From positions 1 through 17,197 of the forward strand of contig DGQK01000008.1 of the NCBI GenBank assembly GCA_002390745.1: a DNA stretch of 17,197 nucleotides, in the 5' to 3' direction. Positions 1 through 7,437 of this stretch are shown piece after piece (position 1 is the first letter of the stretch; each line of letters opens with the position of its first letter). This DNA comes from Bacteroidetes bacterium UBA4416. Lineage in GTDB: Bacteria > Bacteroidota > Bacteroidia > B-17B0 > Aurantibacillaceae. The notes below the pieces were generated by a model, which had not been told where the DNA came from, did not search any database, and saw only the letters and a list, made by a program, of their open reading frames with translations. Both the position numbers and the translations under genes were made by a program.

Positions 1-19
1 TAATGTTTAAAACCTTCTC

Positions 20-994
20 TTAAGACCAGTAATAAAACGTTTTCTTGTCGATGGAGATACCGATAAAGCCTCCGAAGGTGATCCGTGGAATGGCGCCCCG
101 CACAGTTTCTACACGGTGCCAGATGTTGCCGCCCTGGAAGAGGATCATGTCGCCTTTCTTCGGAACAATTTTATCCTTGATGATGTTCTTGTCTTCCTCC
201 ACATACATTTTAGAACCATCCGGCTGAATGATCTCGTTGTCTTCGCTTGGATTCACTTTGGTTTGTCCGGGTTTCCAGCGGAAGTTGAATAGTGATAGTT
301 CGCCGCCCGCTTCCGGCTCCTGGAGCATCACAAAGAAGCTCATCTGGTTTTCTACCGCTACTTTTTTGGTGAGGTCCGTATAAAAATTCTCAAAGGTTTT
401 GCCGAAGTAGTTGCCGCAATGCACGCTCATCAGGCCCTTATCCGGAGTAAGCAGGCGTACGGTGGCAAACGGATATTTTCCCAGGCCATCCATGCCTTCG
501 GCTACCTCGATGTTCCTGTTCCCGGAAATGGCCTTGAACAGATGTTCGAAACGCGTTTTCAGGTCTACACCAAATTCCTTATGAAAGCCCTCATTGAAAG
601 CCGTTGTTTTCTTAAAGTATGCTTGTATGGCTTCCGCTTTTTTGTCATCGTTTTCCTGTTTGATCCTGTTGGAGAACTCGGCAAACACAGCCGGGTAGGT
701 GAAGCCTACTGCCGTATGAGCCGGATCGTCGTTTAATACCTTGTCAAAGTTGGACATGATGGTGTCGACCTCCGCTTCGCTCAAAACGTTCTTGATGAGA
801 AAACCATCTGCAGCATTGGTATAAAGGTCCCATAAGGATGCATCACGTTTCAGTAATTCGTCCAGGGTGATCGTCTCAAAATTGTAAGGCTCTTTTGAAT
901 ACTCCTGAACGTAAGAAGGTGCAGGGGCTGTAGCATGTGTTCCTGTTTCAGGTGCCGGTGCTTTTTTCGCGAAAAGATTTTTAAAAAAATTCAT
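20..994 (-). CDS. Fe(II)/2-oxoglutarate enzyme with HxG iron site, WelO5-like candidate halogenase
   Basis: A 324-residue soluble protein of the 2OG-Fe(II) oxygenase (cupin) superfamily. Visible core: FATVRLL near 176, VHCGN at 191-195, PEAGGEL at 227-233, GDMILFQGGNIWHR at 281-294, then PRITFGGF at 303-310. His192 and His293 fit the two iron-binding histidines, and Arg304, 11 residues after His293, fits the 2OG-binding arginine. The acid expected two residues after the first histidine is Gly194. HxG or HxA is the known signature of Fe/2OG halogenases (WelO5, BesD, SyrB2), where halide fills the empty site. The PEAGGEL, GGxIxHR and terminal YYWS segments resemble WelO5 as I remember it; I have not aligned them. 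Residues 1-35 are a short amphipathic stretch followed by an Ala/Pro-rich linker. It lies 11 bp downstream of the PhyH-type gene, so the two are probably cotranscribed. Alternatives are a hydroxylase with unusual iron ligation or an inactive homologue. Family is fairly sure; halogenation is inferred. Confidence 0.85.
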   Translation of the reverse strand: MNFFKNLFAKKAPAPETGTHATAPAPSYVQEYSKEPYNFETITLDELLKRDASLWDLYTNAADGFLIKNVLSEAEVDTIMSNFDKVLNDDPAHTAVGFTYPAVFAEFSNRIKQENDDKKAEAIQAYFKKTTAFNEGFHKEFGVDLKTRFEHLFKAISGNRNIEVAEGMDGLGKYPFATVRLLTPDKGLMSVHCGNYFGKTFENFYTDLTKKVAVENQMSFFVMLQEPEAGGELSLFNFRWKPGQTKVNPSEDNEIIQPDGSKMYVEEDKNIIKDKIVPKKGDMILFQGGNIWHRVETVRGAIPRITFGGFIGISIDKKTFYYWS

Positions 995-1005
995 GGTGTA
1001 GGGGG

Positions 1006-1872
1006 TTATACTTTCCAGAAATTGAAAAGCGTTTTTTTGGGTTTGATCAATGGCAACAGCTCCTTTAACTCCACTGTTTTATTCATATAGGCCGGATAGC
1101 TTTTCACGGCTTTGGCAGAAGGTGGGCGCAGGGTGCCTTCCGTTCTCAGGTTGTCGTACTGAAACACGAAATCATCTTCAGGCTCATGCAGCTGCAGCGC
1201 ATCGTTGGCTGTAGGCTGGAAATAAATGCACAAGGGCGCCTCTTTTGGGATGACCGAGAAACAGGCGGCTACACGGTCGCGCGCTGATAAGTTGGGAGGT
1301 GAACCATGGATCACCGAATGGTAAAACACGATGGCTTCCCCGGCTTTCAGCTTTACCGAAATAGCGGCTTTCTCCAGCTCGCCGGTGAACTTTGAATAAT
1401 CGGGAAAAAGGTAACCCGCTCCGCGGACGTTCCGGTTGATGCGATGGCTGCCTTTCAGGATCCATAAGGCGCCCGAAGCTTCATCCACATCATGCAGGGG
1501 GATCCATACATTCACCGATTGGTATTTTGTTTCGTCTACCACGTTCCAATCCTGGTGAACTTTGAAGGTGGTATCATAGCCGCTTTTCTTGACGATGAAT
1601 ACATGGTTTAAGCAACGGTACTGCCTGAAAAAAGCTCCGACGCGGTGCCCGAAGAGCGAAGCCAGCTGTTGCGAAACGTTTTTTTTGTAATCCGCATCCC
1701 GGCACCAGCTGGTCATGTGGATCTTATCGAAAAATTGTTTAGGCTCTTCGCCTTTGTGAATGCTGGTATAGATCGCATTCAGCTCACGAACTTCTGTTTC
1801 CGATAAAAAGGGAATAATGACAAATCCGTTTTTCTCGAGCTCTGCCTGGCGTATGGAGTCTTGGAACAGCAT
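1006..1872 (-). CDS. Phytanoyl-CoA dioxygenase (PhyH) family Fe(II)/2OG oxygenase
   Basis: A 288-residue protein with the full PhyH active site. VHQDW at 105-109 gives the iron ligands His106 and Asp108. SVNVWIPLHDVDEASGAL at 119-136 is the usual PhyH strand and turn. FYHSVIHGS at 183-191 supplies the distal His189. The NxSxxxR element (Asn194, Ser196, Arg200) binds 2-oxoglutarate. The family hydroxylates small molecules, acyl-CoAs or carrier-bound substrates using Fe(II), O2 and 2OG; some members (SyrB2) are halogenases, but this one keeps the acid and should be a hydroxylase. The substrate cannot be read from the sequence. It is the first gene of a minus-strand pair with the HxG enzyme (11 bp gap) and is divergent from the AsnB-like gene across 85 bp, suggesting shared control. 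No signal peptide or membrane segment is visible. Confidence 0.88.
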   Translation of the reverse strand: MLFQDSIRQAELEKNGFVIIPFLSETEVRELNAIYTSIHKGEEPKQFFDKIHMTSWCRDADYKKNVSQQLASLFGHRVGAFFRQYRCLNHVFIVKKSGYDTTFKVHQDWNVVDETKYQSVNVWIPLHDVDEASGALWILKGSHRINRNVRGAGYLFPDYSKFTGELEKAAISVKLKAGEAIVFYHSVIHGSPPNLSARDRVAACFSVIPKEAPLCIYFQPTANDALQLHEPEDDFVFQYDNLRTEGTLRPPSAKAVKSYPAYMNKTVELKELLPLIKPKKTLFNFWKV

Positions 1873-1913
1873 TAGGTAAAGTTATTCTTTTTTAAGCGAA
1901 AACTAAAGAAGCA

Positions 1914-1937
1914 ACGTAATTATTAGTATTATTACGT
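1914..1937. promoter_or_regulatory. Inverted repeat in divergent promoter region (candidate shared operator)
   Basis: ACGTAAT at 1914-1920 and ATTACGT at 1931-1937 are perfect 7 bp inverted arms separated by 10 bp, so the dyad spans about two helical turns, a geometry typical of dimeric repressors. It sits near the middle of the 85 bp gap between the PhyH-type gene (minus) and the AsnB-like gene (plus), and so could control both. The region is very AT-rich and I found no convincing Bacteroidota -33/-7 pair, so the regulatory role is inferred. Confidence 0.4.
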
Positions 1938-1957
1938 GTATTCTTTTTTACAGACGC

Positions 1958-3595
1958 ATGCACGCATTCCTTGTCATATACAGCAAATCAGGACAGATAG
2001 GAGCAGAGGTGCTGCCTGTTATTTCTGATTTTGGGATGAACAACATGAGGGAGCTCGTGAAAAAAGAACGTAAAGGAGTTGTATTCATTACCGGAGAACG
2101 GTTTGCCGGAAACCTACACGAAGACCAGGACTCCATCAGTTTTGTTGCAGGGCATCTGTCTTTTGAAAATATAGCAAGGTCCGCAGCTTCTTCTCCGGTG
2201 AGCATGTGGCATGACGCCATCAGCCGCAAAGACCCGCGCTGTCCGGCAAAGCTCGAAGGCATGTTTGCCGCCATTCATTACAGCCGGGAGAAGCACGTGT
2301 TGGTATATGCCAATGATAAATTCGGCATTGCGCCCGTATTTGTTTATGAAGACAGGAATTACCTGATGCTTTGCAACGAATACCAGCCTTTGGCAAAATA
2401 CACACACAGTATTGATAAAGCGGCCATGGCTGAGTTTATGACCCTTGGAGTAACCCTGGGAAGTAAAACCTTCTTTAAGCAGATCAGCAACCTGGAGCCT
2501 GCCTCTTTGGTGCACGTATCTTCTGCGGAAACGAAGCAACATATTTATTGGAAGCCGGACCTGAACCCGAAGAAAGGTGCGGATCTCAAAAGTTCTGCAA
2601 AAGAAATGCATGCGCTTTTTACCAGGGTGAACCGTGAGTACCAGGAGGCAAAGCTTGCAGGTGTGTGCCTGCTTACTGCCGGCGCCGACTCCCGCCTGAT
2701 CGCATCGGCGATGACAGCAGAGCAACTACAGAAAACAACTTTTTACACCAGCAACCTGTCCTTCCTCGACCCATCGGAAGACAAGGATGTGGCAGGTGCA
2801 TCGGCCATTACTTCGAAATTTCAATTGAAACACCGCATCGAAAAAATTTCTTTTCACGAAAATTCTTTTGATGAAACGTATTTTGAAACAGAACGTGCAT
2901 GGCGCCATGAGCAGGTTTACGGCGGATGGCATGGCGGTGAGTTCCTGGGCGGATTTTGTTTTCAGGCAGCGCCCATTCGTCAGCCCTTGGATTATCATGC
3001 CGTGGATGAGCGTTACCGTTCACTCTTCAGCCGCTGGTTCCGCTTCCGGCAGAGGACCCATCCGTATGCTTCTTATAAAAAAGAGCTCGCGAAATCGGAA
3101 GCCCATGAGCTGCTGTTCATGATCCGCCAGATGACCCGCAGTTTTTTCACCGCGATTTACGGAGGCACGCGCGGACACTGGGAGCAGCCTTTTCAGTTGG
3201 TGAACCACGGATACTCTCCATTCTGGGACAGCCGCCTGCTACAGCTGTTGTTGCAGGTGCCTGTTGACGAATTGAAACACTACCGTTTTTATAACGAGGT
3301 GTTTAAGTACGTGGATCCGGAGTTTGCGGGTATTCCTTCCAACTCGCCTATGACGGCGCTGCAAGACAGTGTGCTGCCCAAAATGGAAGCAGGAGTAGAG
3401 CCGAAGCACCGCATACCAAACACCCATCACAAGGCTTACAAGACTTATCTGGATGAAGCTTCTGGTTTCAGGCGTGGCTTTTACAACAAATCACTCCGGA
3501 AGGTTTTAGAAAACGAATTTGATCCCATCACACAAAAATGGCTCGACCTTGAGGCGTGGTACAGCTGCTATGTATCGCGGAAAGAGAAAAGATAG
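1958..3595 (+). CDS. Asparagine synthetase-like ATP-dependent amide synthetase lacking the glutaminase Cys
   Basis: A 545-residue protein with AsnB architecture. The N-terminal Ntn-like half, about 1-190, includes VYANDKFGIAPVFVYED near 116-132, the counterpart of the AsnB DrxGxxPLyy segment. The synthetase half starts near 210 and has the PP-loop LLTAGADSR at 238-246 (SGGxDS type) and GGWHGGEFLGG at 322-332 (usually GxGaDElfgG). In AsnB, residue 2 is the catalytic Cys that releases ammonia from glutamine; here the start reads MHAF, with no Cys nearby. It therefore probably activates a carboxylate as acyl-AMP and uses free ammonia or an amine, as in beta-lactam synthetase-type relatives. The ATG at 1958 follows a divergent promoter region. 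The 3' end faces the SEC14-like gene (29 bp, convergent). No lasso-peptide precursor or protease lies nearby. The substrate is unknown; paralogues also occur in polysaccharide loci. Confidence 0.8.
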   Translation: MHAFLVIYSKSGQIGAEVLPVISDFGMNNMRELVKKERKGVVFITGERFAGNLHEDQDSISFVAGHLSFENIARSAASSPVSMWHDAISRKDPRCPAKLEGMFAAIHYSREKHVLVYANDKFGIAPVFVYEDRNYLMLCNEYQPLAKYTHSIDKAAMAEFMTLGVTLGSKTFFKQISNLEPASLVHVSSAETKQHIYWKPDLNPKKGADLKSSAKEMHALFTRVNREYQEAKLAGVCLLTAGADSRLIASAMTAEQLQKTTFYTSNLSFLDPSEDKDVAGASAITSKFQLKHRIEKISFHENSFDETYFETERAWRHEQVYGGWHGGEFLGGFCFQAAPIRQPLDYHAVDERYRSLFSRWFRFRQRTHPYASYKKELAKSEAHELLFMIRQMTRSFFTAIYGGTRGHWEQPFQLVNHGYSPFWDSRLLQLLLQVPVDELKHYRFYNEVFKYVDPEFAGIPSNSPMTALQDSVLPKMEAGVEPKHRIPNTHHKAYKTYLDEASGFRRGFYNKSLRKVLENEFDPITQKWLDLEAWYSCYVSRKEKR

Positions 3596-3624
3596 GGGAT
3601 ATCCCGTGGCGATTGTTGCCTGTG

Positions 3625-4044
3625 TTAATTCATTTGATTTTTGAAAGGCTCCAGCCATTTAAGAGCATTTTCTTCATGGTTGAATAAACGGGCAGGTACT
3701 TTAGGCTTGTTGATCTTTAAATAAATGTTCGCTAACAAGGCTGGAAGATAGGAGTCTACGATAAAGGCGCCGGCAATAAGGTACCTGATTCCCTCCCCCG
3801 AACTGTAATAATCATGTGCTGCTTTTTCTTCGCCGGCTACGTTTTTGAGATTCACCAAAGAAGGATAATACCTGCCATTGGCTATTTTCAATCGATCTTC
3901 CACGCATTTTTTCGCGACATCCAATGTGACAACGGTGTTGGGAAGATACACACCGTGTATGATCCCGTCCTCAAGCCACATTTCCATAAAATCATTCTTA
4001 AGATAACTTTCCCGCCTGGGATTATTTTGTACGTGACCTGCCAT
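3625..4044 (-). CDS. STAS/SEC14-like domain protein (DUF7793-like)
   Basis: A 139-residue protein without signal or membrane segments. The pattern WLEDGIIHGVYLPNTVVTLDVAKKCVEDRL near 24-53, a central YPSLVNLKNVAG near 60-71 and a C-terminal PARLFNHEENALKWLE near 116-131 match small Bacteroidota proteins with a SEC14/STAS-like fold (DUF7793 in my recollection). Their function is not established. It is head to head with the oxoamine synthase gene, with only 48 bp between starts, and convergent with the AsnB-like gene. The start could be Met1 (4044) or Met20; neither has a clear Shine-Dalgarno. The two starts face each other so closely that their promoters must overlap. Confidence 0.7.
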   Translation of the reverse strand: MAGHVQNNPRRESYLKNDFMEMWLEDGIIHGVYLPNTVVTLDVAKKCVEDRLKIANGRYYPSLVNLKNVAGEEKAAHDYYSSGEGIRYLIAGAFIVDSYLPALLANIYLKINKPKVPARLFNHEENALKWLEPFKNQMN

Positions 4045-4092
4045 CGGAGAGTTTTAATTGATACCTTTCGCCACCGTAAAAATACGCAGGAA

Positions 4093-6546
4093 ATGGCAAA
4101 TAGCAAAACAAATAAATACTCCGGATTTATTGATATAGTCAACGAATTCATTACCATAGGCCGCTCAAAAGGCATTGTTCACCAGTTTACAGAAGATGAA
4201 GAATTTGATGGGAGAAGCATCACCCTGAACGGCAGAAGAATGATCAATTTCGGATCGTGCAGCTACCTGGGTCTTGAAACCGACGAACGGCTCAAAGAAG
4301 CTGCTATAGATGCCATCAGACGGTATGGGTCCCAGTTTTCCTCTTCCCGCACTTACACATCGTTTACATTATACAGGGAGCTGGAGGAGCTTTTAAACCG
4401 GATGTTCGGTGCCCATGTGATTCTGTCAACATCCTCCACCTTAGGCCACCGCTCGGTGATCCCGATCCTGATCGACGATAACGATGCGGTGATATTCGAT
4501 CATCAGGCGCACATTTCCATGCAGGATGCAGGCAAAGATCTGAGCCTGCGCGGCGTCACCGTCAACCTCTTGCGGCATAACCGCCTCGATGAGCTGGAAA
4601 CCAAGCTCCAGGCCTTAAGCACCAGGCACGGGAAAGTATGGTATTTCCTGGACGGGATCTATTCCATGTATGGTGATCTCGCCCCTGTCCGCGGCCTTCA
4701 GGACCTGATGAAAAAATACAAAAATCTGCACCTGTATGTGGACGATGCGCATGGCATGAGCTGGGCAGGCAAGAACGGTACAGGGTACATCCTGAGCCGG
4801 ATGGAGCTGAGCAGCCGCATGGTGCTGTGCAGCTCACTCGCCAAAGGTTTCGCATCGGCCGGTGGAGTGTTTGCCTTTTCAGACTATGACCAGTATCTGC
4901 GTATCAAAAACTGGGGCGGGCCATTGACCTATTCCGGGCCGCAGCAGCCTGCTGTGATCGGGGCCTCCATCGCCTCGGCAAAGATCCATCTTTCCGATGA
5001 GATCTATCAGCGGCAGGATGCCCTGGCGGAGCGCATTAACTACTGCAATCAAATCATGTCGGAGCGGAACCTGCCGGTGATTTCCGAATCGTCGTCACCG
5101 ATTTTCTTTATCGGTTTGGGTGCTCCCAAAGTCGCCTATAATATGAATGCCCGGTTGATGAATGATGGGATCTACGTGAACCTGGGAATTTATCCGGCAG
5201 TGCCTGAAACCTGCACCGGACTTAGGTTTGCGCTCACATTGCATCATACGAAAGAAGATATCGAAAAACTAGTTGAGCGCATCAGTTACCATCTGCCGCT
5301 GGCCCTGAAAGAAGAGCAGCGTTCGATGCCGGATATCTACAATGCCTTTCGCTCCATGCCCGGCATTAAGGAGCAGAAAGCGATCTATGAGCAGGGCATG
5401 CAGCCCGGCGCGAACCCGGATCAGCCATCGGAATACAGCTTTCACCGTTTCAACTCAATCCGGGAAATAGCTCCGGAAGAATGGGATACCTGCTTTGACA
5501 ACAGGGGCTCATTTGATTGGAAGGCGCTTGCTTTATTGGAAGAGGTATTCCAGGGGAACGAGCATCCGGAAGAGAACTGGCAGTTTACCTATTACATGGT
5601 CAGAAACAAAGAGAAAAAAATAGTTCTGGCTACCGTCTTCACAACCACCATCACCAAAGAAGATATGCTGGCCAGCAGCCAGGTCTCTAAGGTAATTGAG
5701 CAAAAAAGAAAGCACGACAAATATTATCTGACATCGAAAACAATGATGATGGGAACTCTTTTAACGGAGGGCGAACATTTATTCCTGGAAACGGAACATG
5801 AAAACTGGAAAGAAGCGTTGCGTTTGCTGTTGAAGCATGTGTGGGAAGACCAGGACAGGAGCGAAGCCGGCACCCTGCTTTTGCGCGATTTCCGGGAGTC
5901 GGATACAAGCATCAGGGATTTTTTAATGGACCAGGGATTTGTGAAGATCGCAATGGAAGACAGTCATGTGATCGATTTAAGTGATATTCCCGACCGCCAG
6001 GCCTTTATTGCATCCCTGGAATCGAAAAAGCGCATTCACCTGAACAATGATGTGCTGAAGTATGAAGACCTTTTTGAAACGGCAATTGTCACGAAGCCTA
6101 CAGCCGCCGATATAGATGCCTGGTACACCTTATATGAAAATGTCAAACAAAGGAATCTGGCGATCAATGACTTTGAGCTTCCCAAAAAGCTATTTCATGT
6201 AATCACCGTTTTGCCGGTTTGGGATGTGATTGAAATCAAATTCAAAGAAACCGGGAAAACCGTCGCTGTCGGCTTTGCTTATAAAAACAGGAACTACTCA
6301 CCGGTTATTTTAGGACTTGATTATGACTACCTGTCGCAATATAAGATCTACAAGCAATTGTTATTTCAGGTAGTGATGCGGGCCATTGCAATCAAAAGCC
6401 CGAGGATCTACCTTGGATTAACGGCTTCGCTTGAAAAGAGAAAGCTCGGGGCGAAAGTGCTCAGGAATGTGGCTTATATGCAGGTGAAGGACAATTACAA
6501 TTTGTCCGTGATCGAACTCTTAAAAAGCAACGGAGGAAACCTATAA
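4093..6546 (+). CDS. Bifunctional PLP alpha-oxoamine synthase / FemAB-GNAT-type acyltransferase fusion
   Basis: An 817-residue two-domain protein. Residues about 40-405 are a fold-type I, class II aminotransferase of the alpha-oxoamine synthase family (KBL, AONS, serine palmitoyltransferase). FGSCSYLGL is at 53-61, FDHQAHIS at 135-142, LDGIYSMYGDLAP at 186-198, YVDDAHG at 215-221 (PLP-nitrogen Asp217 and His220), and SSLAKGFASAGG at 247-258 with PLP-binding Lys251. Such enzymes condense an amino acid with an acyl thioester and lose CO2, giving an aminoketone. Residues about 450-817 resemble COG3146/FemAB-like GNAT proteins: IREIAPEEWD at 456-465, a YLTS..MMMGTLLTEG stretch, then LLLRDFRESD and a DQGFVKI motif. 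This domain probably N-acylates the product or a related amine. I chose ATG 4093 because the open frame upstream to 3814 runs through the opposing gene and encodes no family sequence. Bacteroidota proteins of this fused form are known; the reaction is not, to my knowledge. Confidence 0.82.
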   Translation: MANSKTNKYSGFIDIVNEFITIGRSKGIVHQFTEDEEFDGRSITLNGRRMINFGSCSYLGLETDERLKEAAIDAIRRYGSQFSSSRTYTSFTLYRELEELLNRMFGAHVILSTSSTLGHRSVIPILIDDNDAVIFDHQAHISMQDAGKDLSLRGVTVNLLRHNRLDELETKLQALSTRHGKVWYFLDGIYSMYGDLAPVRGLQDLMKKYKNLHLYVDDAHGMSWAGKNGTGYILSRMELSSRMVLCSSLAKGFASAGGVFAFSDYDQYLRIKNWGGPLTYSGPQQPAVIGASIASAKIHLSDEIYQRQDALAERINYCNQIMSERNLPVISESSSPIFFIGLGAPKVAYNMNARLMNDGIYVNLGIYPAVPETCTGLRFALTLHHTKEDIEKLVERISYHLPLALKEEQRSMPDIYNAFRSMPGIKEQKAIYEQGMQPGANPDQPSEYSFHRFNSIREIAPEEWDTCFDNRGSFDWKALALLEEVFQGNEHPEENWQFTYYMVRNKEKKIVLATVFTTTITKEDMLASSQVSKVIEQKRKHDKYYLTSKTMMMGTLLTEGEHLFLETEHENWKEALRLLLKHVWEDQDRSEAGTLLLRDFRESDTSIRDFLMDQGFVKIAMEDSHVIDLSDIPDRQAFIASLESKKRIHLNNDVLKYEDLFETAIVTKPTAADIDAWYTLYENVKQRNLAINDFELPKKLFHVITVLPVWDVIEIKFKETGKTVAVGFAYKNRNYSPVILGLDYDYLSQYKIYKQLLFQVVMRAIAIKSPRIYLGLTASLEKRKLGAKVLRNVAYMQVKDNYNLSVIELLKSNGGNL

Positions 6547-6557
6547 CTACTTTCCGC

Positions 6558-7229
6558 TTAGTGGTTGGCCGGATTTTCCGACAAGGACACATAACCGTGC
6601 TTTAACGCGTACTTCAAAAGCGCGATCTTATTGGTCAATAAGGTCTTTTTGTAAATGTTTTCCGTATGAAACGTCACGGTGCGAGTGGTAATGTCGAGCT
6701 CTCCGGCAATATCCTTGCGGCTTTTCCCTTCACAGATCGCGGTCAGCACTTCGATCTCTTTCGAGGTCAGTGCACGCTGGTCTTTGATTAAGTCCAGCCC
6801 CGGGTTCTTGTCATAAGTTGGCAGCACAGAGCCCATCGCCTCTTCGTATACAAACGGCTTGTCATTGTAAACATTTTCAATGACCTCTACCAACACTTCG
6901 ATGCTGCATTGTTTCGGTAAAAACGCATCGGCGCCCATTTGCAGGGTCTGGTTGATATAGCTTTTGTCGGAATGCCCTGAGAGAATAATGACTTTGATGG
7001 CCGGATAGTTTTGCTTAACGATGGAAAGCGCTTCAAACCCGTTCATCACCGGCATGTCGAGGTCCATGATGATCACATCCGGTTGGATGTCTTTCAGGGA
7101 ATCCACAGCTTCTTTTCCGTTGGAAGCCTCATACACTGTTGGGAAGTTAACTTCGTTCAGAATAGTAACCAACGCTTGCCTGACAGCCGTATGATCTTCG
7201 ACAACCAGTAATTTAATTGCATGTTTCAT
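6558..7229 (-). CDS. NarL/FixJ-family response regulator, orphan
   Basis: A 223-residue two-domain regulator. The receiver domain (about 5-120) has Glu11/Asp12 for Mg2+, phospho-acceptor Asp56 in DVIIMDLDMP, Ser84 and Lys106. A LuxR-type helix-turn-helix follows at about 154-213 (LTSKEIEVLTAICEGKSRKDIA, then TTRTVTFHTENIYKK). Phosphorylation should control DNA binding as a dimer. No histidine kinase is in the window, so its partner is elsewhere. It ends 11 bp from the convergent oxoamine synthase gene and has its own 208 bp upstream region, so it is probably transcribed independently. The family call is secure; target genes are unknown. Confidence 0.93.
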   Translation of the reverse strand: MKHAIKLLVVEDHTAVRQALVTILNEVNFPTVYEASNGKEAVDSLKDIQPDVIIMDLDMPVMNGFEALSIVKQNYPAIKVIILSGHSDKSYINQTLQMGADAFLPKQCSIEVLVEVIENVYNDKPFVYEEAMGSVLPTYDKNPGLDLIKDQRALTSKEIEVLTAICEGKSRKDIAGELDITTRTVTFHTENIYKKTLLTNKIALLKYALKHGYVSLSENPANH

Positions 7230-7336
7230 AGTAAAAAATCAATAATAAGATTATGTTCATTCAATGTTATTCCCTGAATGGGCTCCTTATCAACTTCTCT
7301 TAACCGGTATTTGCAGTCTCATTCCAATATGTATGC

Positions 7337-7344
7337 CAAAACTA
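7337..7344 (-). promoter_or_regulatory. Possible -7 promoter element upstream of the response regulator
   Basis: On the minus strand this reads TAGTTTTG, matching the Bacteroidota primary sigma -7 consensus TAnnTTTG, about 108 bp upstream of the regulator start. No TTTG-like -33 element lies at the right distance, so support is weak. The rest of the gap at 7230-7437 holds no gene that I can see. CATTCA (7258-7263) and TGAATG (7275-7280) form a small inverted repeat there, of uncertain meaning. Confidence 0.25.
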
Positions 7345-7437
7345 AGGAAAAAAACGAATTGTTTGGAGGCTTAGCCGTACCGATAAGAAAAATTGTGATA
7401 TGTTTTCAGGACCTGTTACAAATACGTGTGCGTAAAT

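Noticed and set aside
419..736. 105-codon plus-strand open frame inside the HxG enzyme gene
   Set aside because: It is a shadow of the real gene, with no domain and no promoter.
2114..2725. 203-codon open frame on the minus strand
   Set aside because: It is antisense to the AsnB-like gene and its translation looks like random reverse-strand composition.
1958..3595. Lasso-peptide cyclase
   Set aside because: The AsnB-like fold would allow it, but no precursor peptide, RiPP recognition element or leader protease is encoded nearby.
3596..3605. GGGATATCCC palindrome after the AsnB-like stop codon
   Set aside because: It is perfect but has no loop and no following T tract, so it is not a terminator; a 10 bp palindrome can arise by chance.
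3814..4092. A 93-codon N-terminal extension of the oxoamine synthase frame
   Set aside because: It runs antisense through the SEC14/STAS-like gene and has no family-like sequence; ATG 4093 gives a normal N-terminus.
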